From contig NZ_CP109149.1 in assembly GCF_035920345.1 (NCBI RefSeq), positions 9,176,001 through 9,240,000 on the forward strand: DNA of 64,000 bases, written 5' to 3'. The translations under genes were made by a program, and so were the position numbers. The DNA is from Nocardia vinacea. GTDB lineage: Bacteria > Actinomycetota > Actinomycetes > Mycobacteriales > Mycobacteriaceae. Positions 63,077-64,000 of this stretch are shown one piece after another. Each line of letters starts with the position of its first letter. Position 1 is the first letter of the stretch. The notes below the pieces were generated by a model. It ran no database searches and had not been told where the DNA came from. It saw only the letters and a list, made by a program, of their open reading frames with translations.

Positions 63077-63110
63077 CGGCAGGTTTCTGGTTCGAGTCCA
63101 GATGGGGGAG
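63077..63110. other. Right attachment-like site (tRNA-Asn 3' copy)
   Basis: 34 bases identical to the tRNA-Asn 3' end; the 5' half of the tRNA is missing, so it is not a second tRNA gene. Confidence 0.85.
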
Positions 63111-63119
63111 TATAACTAC

Positions 63120-63150
63120 CAGGTCAGGCACGGTCACCGTGCCTGACCTG
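63120..63150 (+). terminator. Strong terminator after the right attachment site
   Basis: CAGGTCAGGCACGG (63120-63133) and CCGTGCCTGACCTG (63137-63150), perfect 14-bp stem with a 3-nt loop, followed by TTTAG. Probably the original tRNA-Asn terminator, displaced 1.6 kb by the insertion. Confidence 0.8.
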
Positions 63151-63456
63151 TTTAGTCTGCGGGCTGCGACCAAAAATACGCCAAGAATTCCGGTCCAAAC
63201 TCCTGGCGCGGGACCCTAGCAGGGCTTTTCGCTGATTTCGCCCACAAGATTCACTCTCCGTGCACGGCCTATCTCAGGCGGTTGACAACCTCCGTGCTGT
63301 GTTGGAACCGCCAGATTGTTGACAGCCCTCAGCCGGTTGAGCGCGCCCGCATATAGCGGCACATTACCTGCCACAGCCGCCCATGTGAGCTGGGCAGATG
63401 CGACCGCCGAAGTGGCTGGACTCCGCGAATTATCTGCGGTAGTCGGGCAACCGGTT

Positions 63457-63487
63457 GCATCGGATGAAGGAATCTTGCATCCGATGC
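63457..63487. terminator. Hairpin before the TetR gene end
   Basis: GCATCGGATG (63457-63466) pairs with CATCCGATGC (63478-63487) across an 11-nt loop; it could end transcription of the minus-strand TetR gene. Confidence 0.4.
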
Positions 63488-63558
63488 GAGCTTCTCGAGT
63501 CGAGCACGCTCGCGAACGGGGCTTACCGCGACTCTCCGGCCCACTGGACCTCACGAGC

Positions 63559-64000
63559 CTAACTGTGGTCGGCGGGCAGTAGGACGGATCGCATCATCGT
63601 CAGCAGGAGGGTGCCGCCGGCCGCGAGTCGGGTGTCGGCGGTGTCGGGATCCTCGCTGATCGTCTCGATGGTGGTCTTCAGGCCGTCGAAGGCGCCGACC
63701 AGGACGGTGGCCAGCAGTTCCGGGTCGATTCCGCCGGCGACGCCGCCGAGGTTCTGGCCGTCCCGGATGAGGCCGGCGACGGTGTCGATCCAACGGCGGG
63801 TCAGTTCCGCGGCGAGGGCGCAGGTCGCGGGCACCTCGGCGAGGTTCTGGGTGAGGCGCGAGATGACCCAGGCGTCCGGGTCGTCGCGGTGTAGTTCCAG
63901 CATGGCGGGCAGCAGGGCCTCCAGGCGCCCGCTGCCGGGGGTGGCGGCCGCGAGGCGGGCTTGTACGCGGGCGAGCCATTCCGCGTGCTTCTCGGTGAGG
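63559..64000 (-). CDS. TetR-family regulator, C-terminal part (5' end outside window)
   Basis: The frame is open to the right edge (LTEKHAEWLARVQARLAAATPG...). It reads as the ligand-binding C-terminal domain of a TetR protein: LEALLPAMLELHRDDPDAWVISRLTQNLAEV, AGLIRDGQNLGGVAGGIDPELLATVLVGAFDGLKTTIE. The HTH lies outside the window. An internal ATG at 63903 is not the true start. Confidence 0.7.
   Translation of the reverse strand, partial: LTEKHAEWLARVQARLAAATPGSGRLEALLPAMLELHRDDPDAWVISRLTQNLAEVPATCALAAELTRRWIDTVAGLIRDGQNLGGVAGGIDPELLATVLVGAFDGLKTTIETISEDPDTADTRLAAGGTLLLTMMRSVLLPADHS

Larger units (their letters stand above)
61493..63110. mobile_element. Mini integrative element at tRNA-Asn, no intact integrase
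   Basis: About 1.6 kb bounded by a 34-bp exact direct repeat of the tRNA-Asn 3' end, the standard footprint of tyrosine-integrase insertion. It carries one membrane-protein gene (62054-62614). A 20-bp repeat CTACTTTCCGACTACAAACG lies 73 bases inside the left boundary (61600-61619) and 114 bases inside the right (62943-62962), the positions expected of arm-type integrase sites. No integrase gene is intact; a short minus frame ending ARKALDQFTKGK (stop at 61625) might be an integrase remnant. Confidence 0.7.
62615..63558. other. Right part of the element and flanking spacer, no gene
   Basis: Contains the right 20-bp repeat and the right attachment-like site, then a spacer to the next gene with two hairpins (63120-63150 and 63457-63487). 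Several short frames exist but none has a ribosome site or recognisable sequence. Confidence 0.4.

Noticed and set aside
63077..63110. Second tRNA-Asn gene
   Set aside because: Only the 3' 34 bases are present; the acceptor 5' strand, D-arm and anticodon are missing, so it is an attachment-site copy.

Overview
The window looks like chromosomal DNA of a high-GC mycolata actinomycete, most likely Nocardia or a close relative (inference). Coding sequence is strongly G/C-biased at third positions, GTG and TTG starts are frequent, and the backbone gene order matches, as I recall it, the Mycobacterium tuberculosis Rv2341-Rv2393 region: sirA-cysH, a siroheme chelatase, hemW, hrcA-dnaJ2-rsmE, phoH-ybeY-CBS protein-era, an amidase, recO-uppS, smtB-zur, glyS, a TPM-domain protein, dgt-dnaG, tRNA-Asn. 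No rRNA, CRISPR array or intact insertion sequence was seen.

Layout. 1-3.1 kb: a truncated FAD oxidoreductase, an NTF2-like protein, a PadR regulator and a PP2C-type phosphatase. 3.2-9.2 kb: a minus-strand sulfate assimilation operon, sirA-cysH-cysD-cysN-chelatase. It takes sulfate to APS (CysDN), sulfite (CysH, an Fe-S APS reductase type) and sulfide (SirA), and the chelatase supplies siroheme. It is preceded by a cysteine-rich leader peptide in a candidate attenuator. 9.4-16.5 kb: hemW, a secreted hydrolase, then hrcA-dnaJ-rsmE. 16.4-23 kb: accessory genes, including a TetR-controlled PF10118-type protein with a membrane partner, a zinc-ribbon protein with a repetitive tail, and an MFS/LysR pair. 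23.1-27.5 kb: phoH-ybeY-CBS-CDA-like-era, tightly overlapping. 27.6-30.5 kb: an unusual 949-residue membrane protein with an extracytoplasmic ligand-binding-like domain. 30.5-37.4 kb: amidase, hydrolase/TetR, VanX-like lipoprotein, HIT protein, recO, uppS and a YbjN-like protein. 37.4-41.8 kb: an ABC exporter and a NarL-type two-component pair, split by a repeat-rich noncoding block. 41.9-47.4 kb: a TetR/membrane protein pair, a lipoprotein, the zinc regulators smtB/zur, and glyS. 47.4-57 kb: small metabolic and envelope genes. 57-61.5 kb: ydcF-dgt-dnaG and tRNA-Asn.

The most distinctive DNA-level features are these. (1) A 34-bp exact copy of the tRNA-Asn 3' end lies 1.6 kb downstream and bounds a mini integrative element with paired 20-bp repeats and no intact integrase. 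(2) A leader peptide ending VCSACC.. with a promoter-to-ATG spacing that suggests a leaderless transcript lies before sirA. (3) Two ~64-bp imperfect palindromes 8 kb apart look like copies of one dispersed element. (4) A 37-nt tandem array, a length not divisible by three, lies behind the zinc-ribbon gene. (5) Many regulator genes sit beside clean inverted repeats, which gives a set of regulator-operator predictions.
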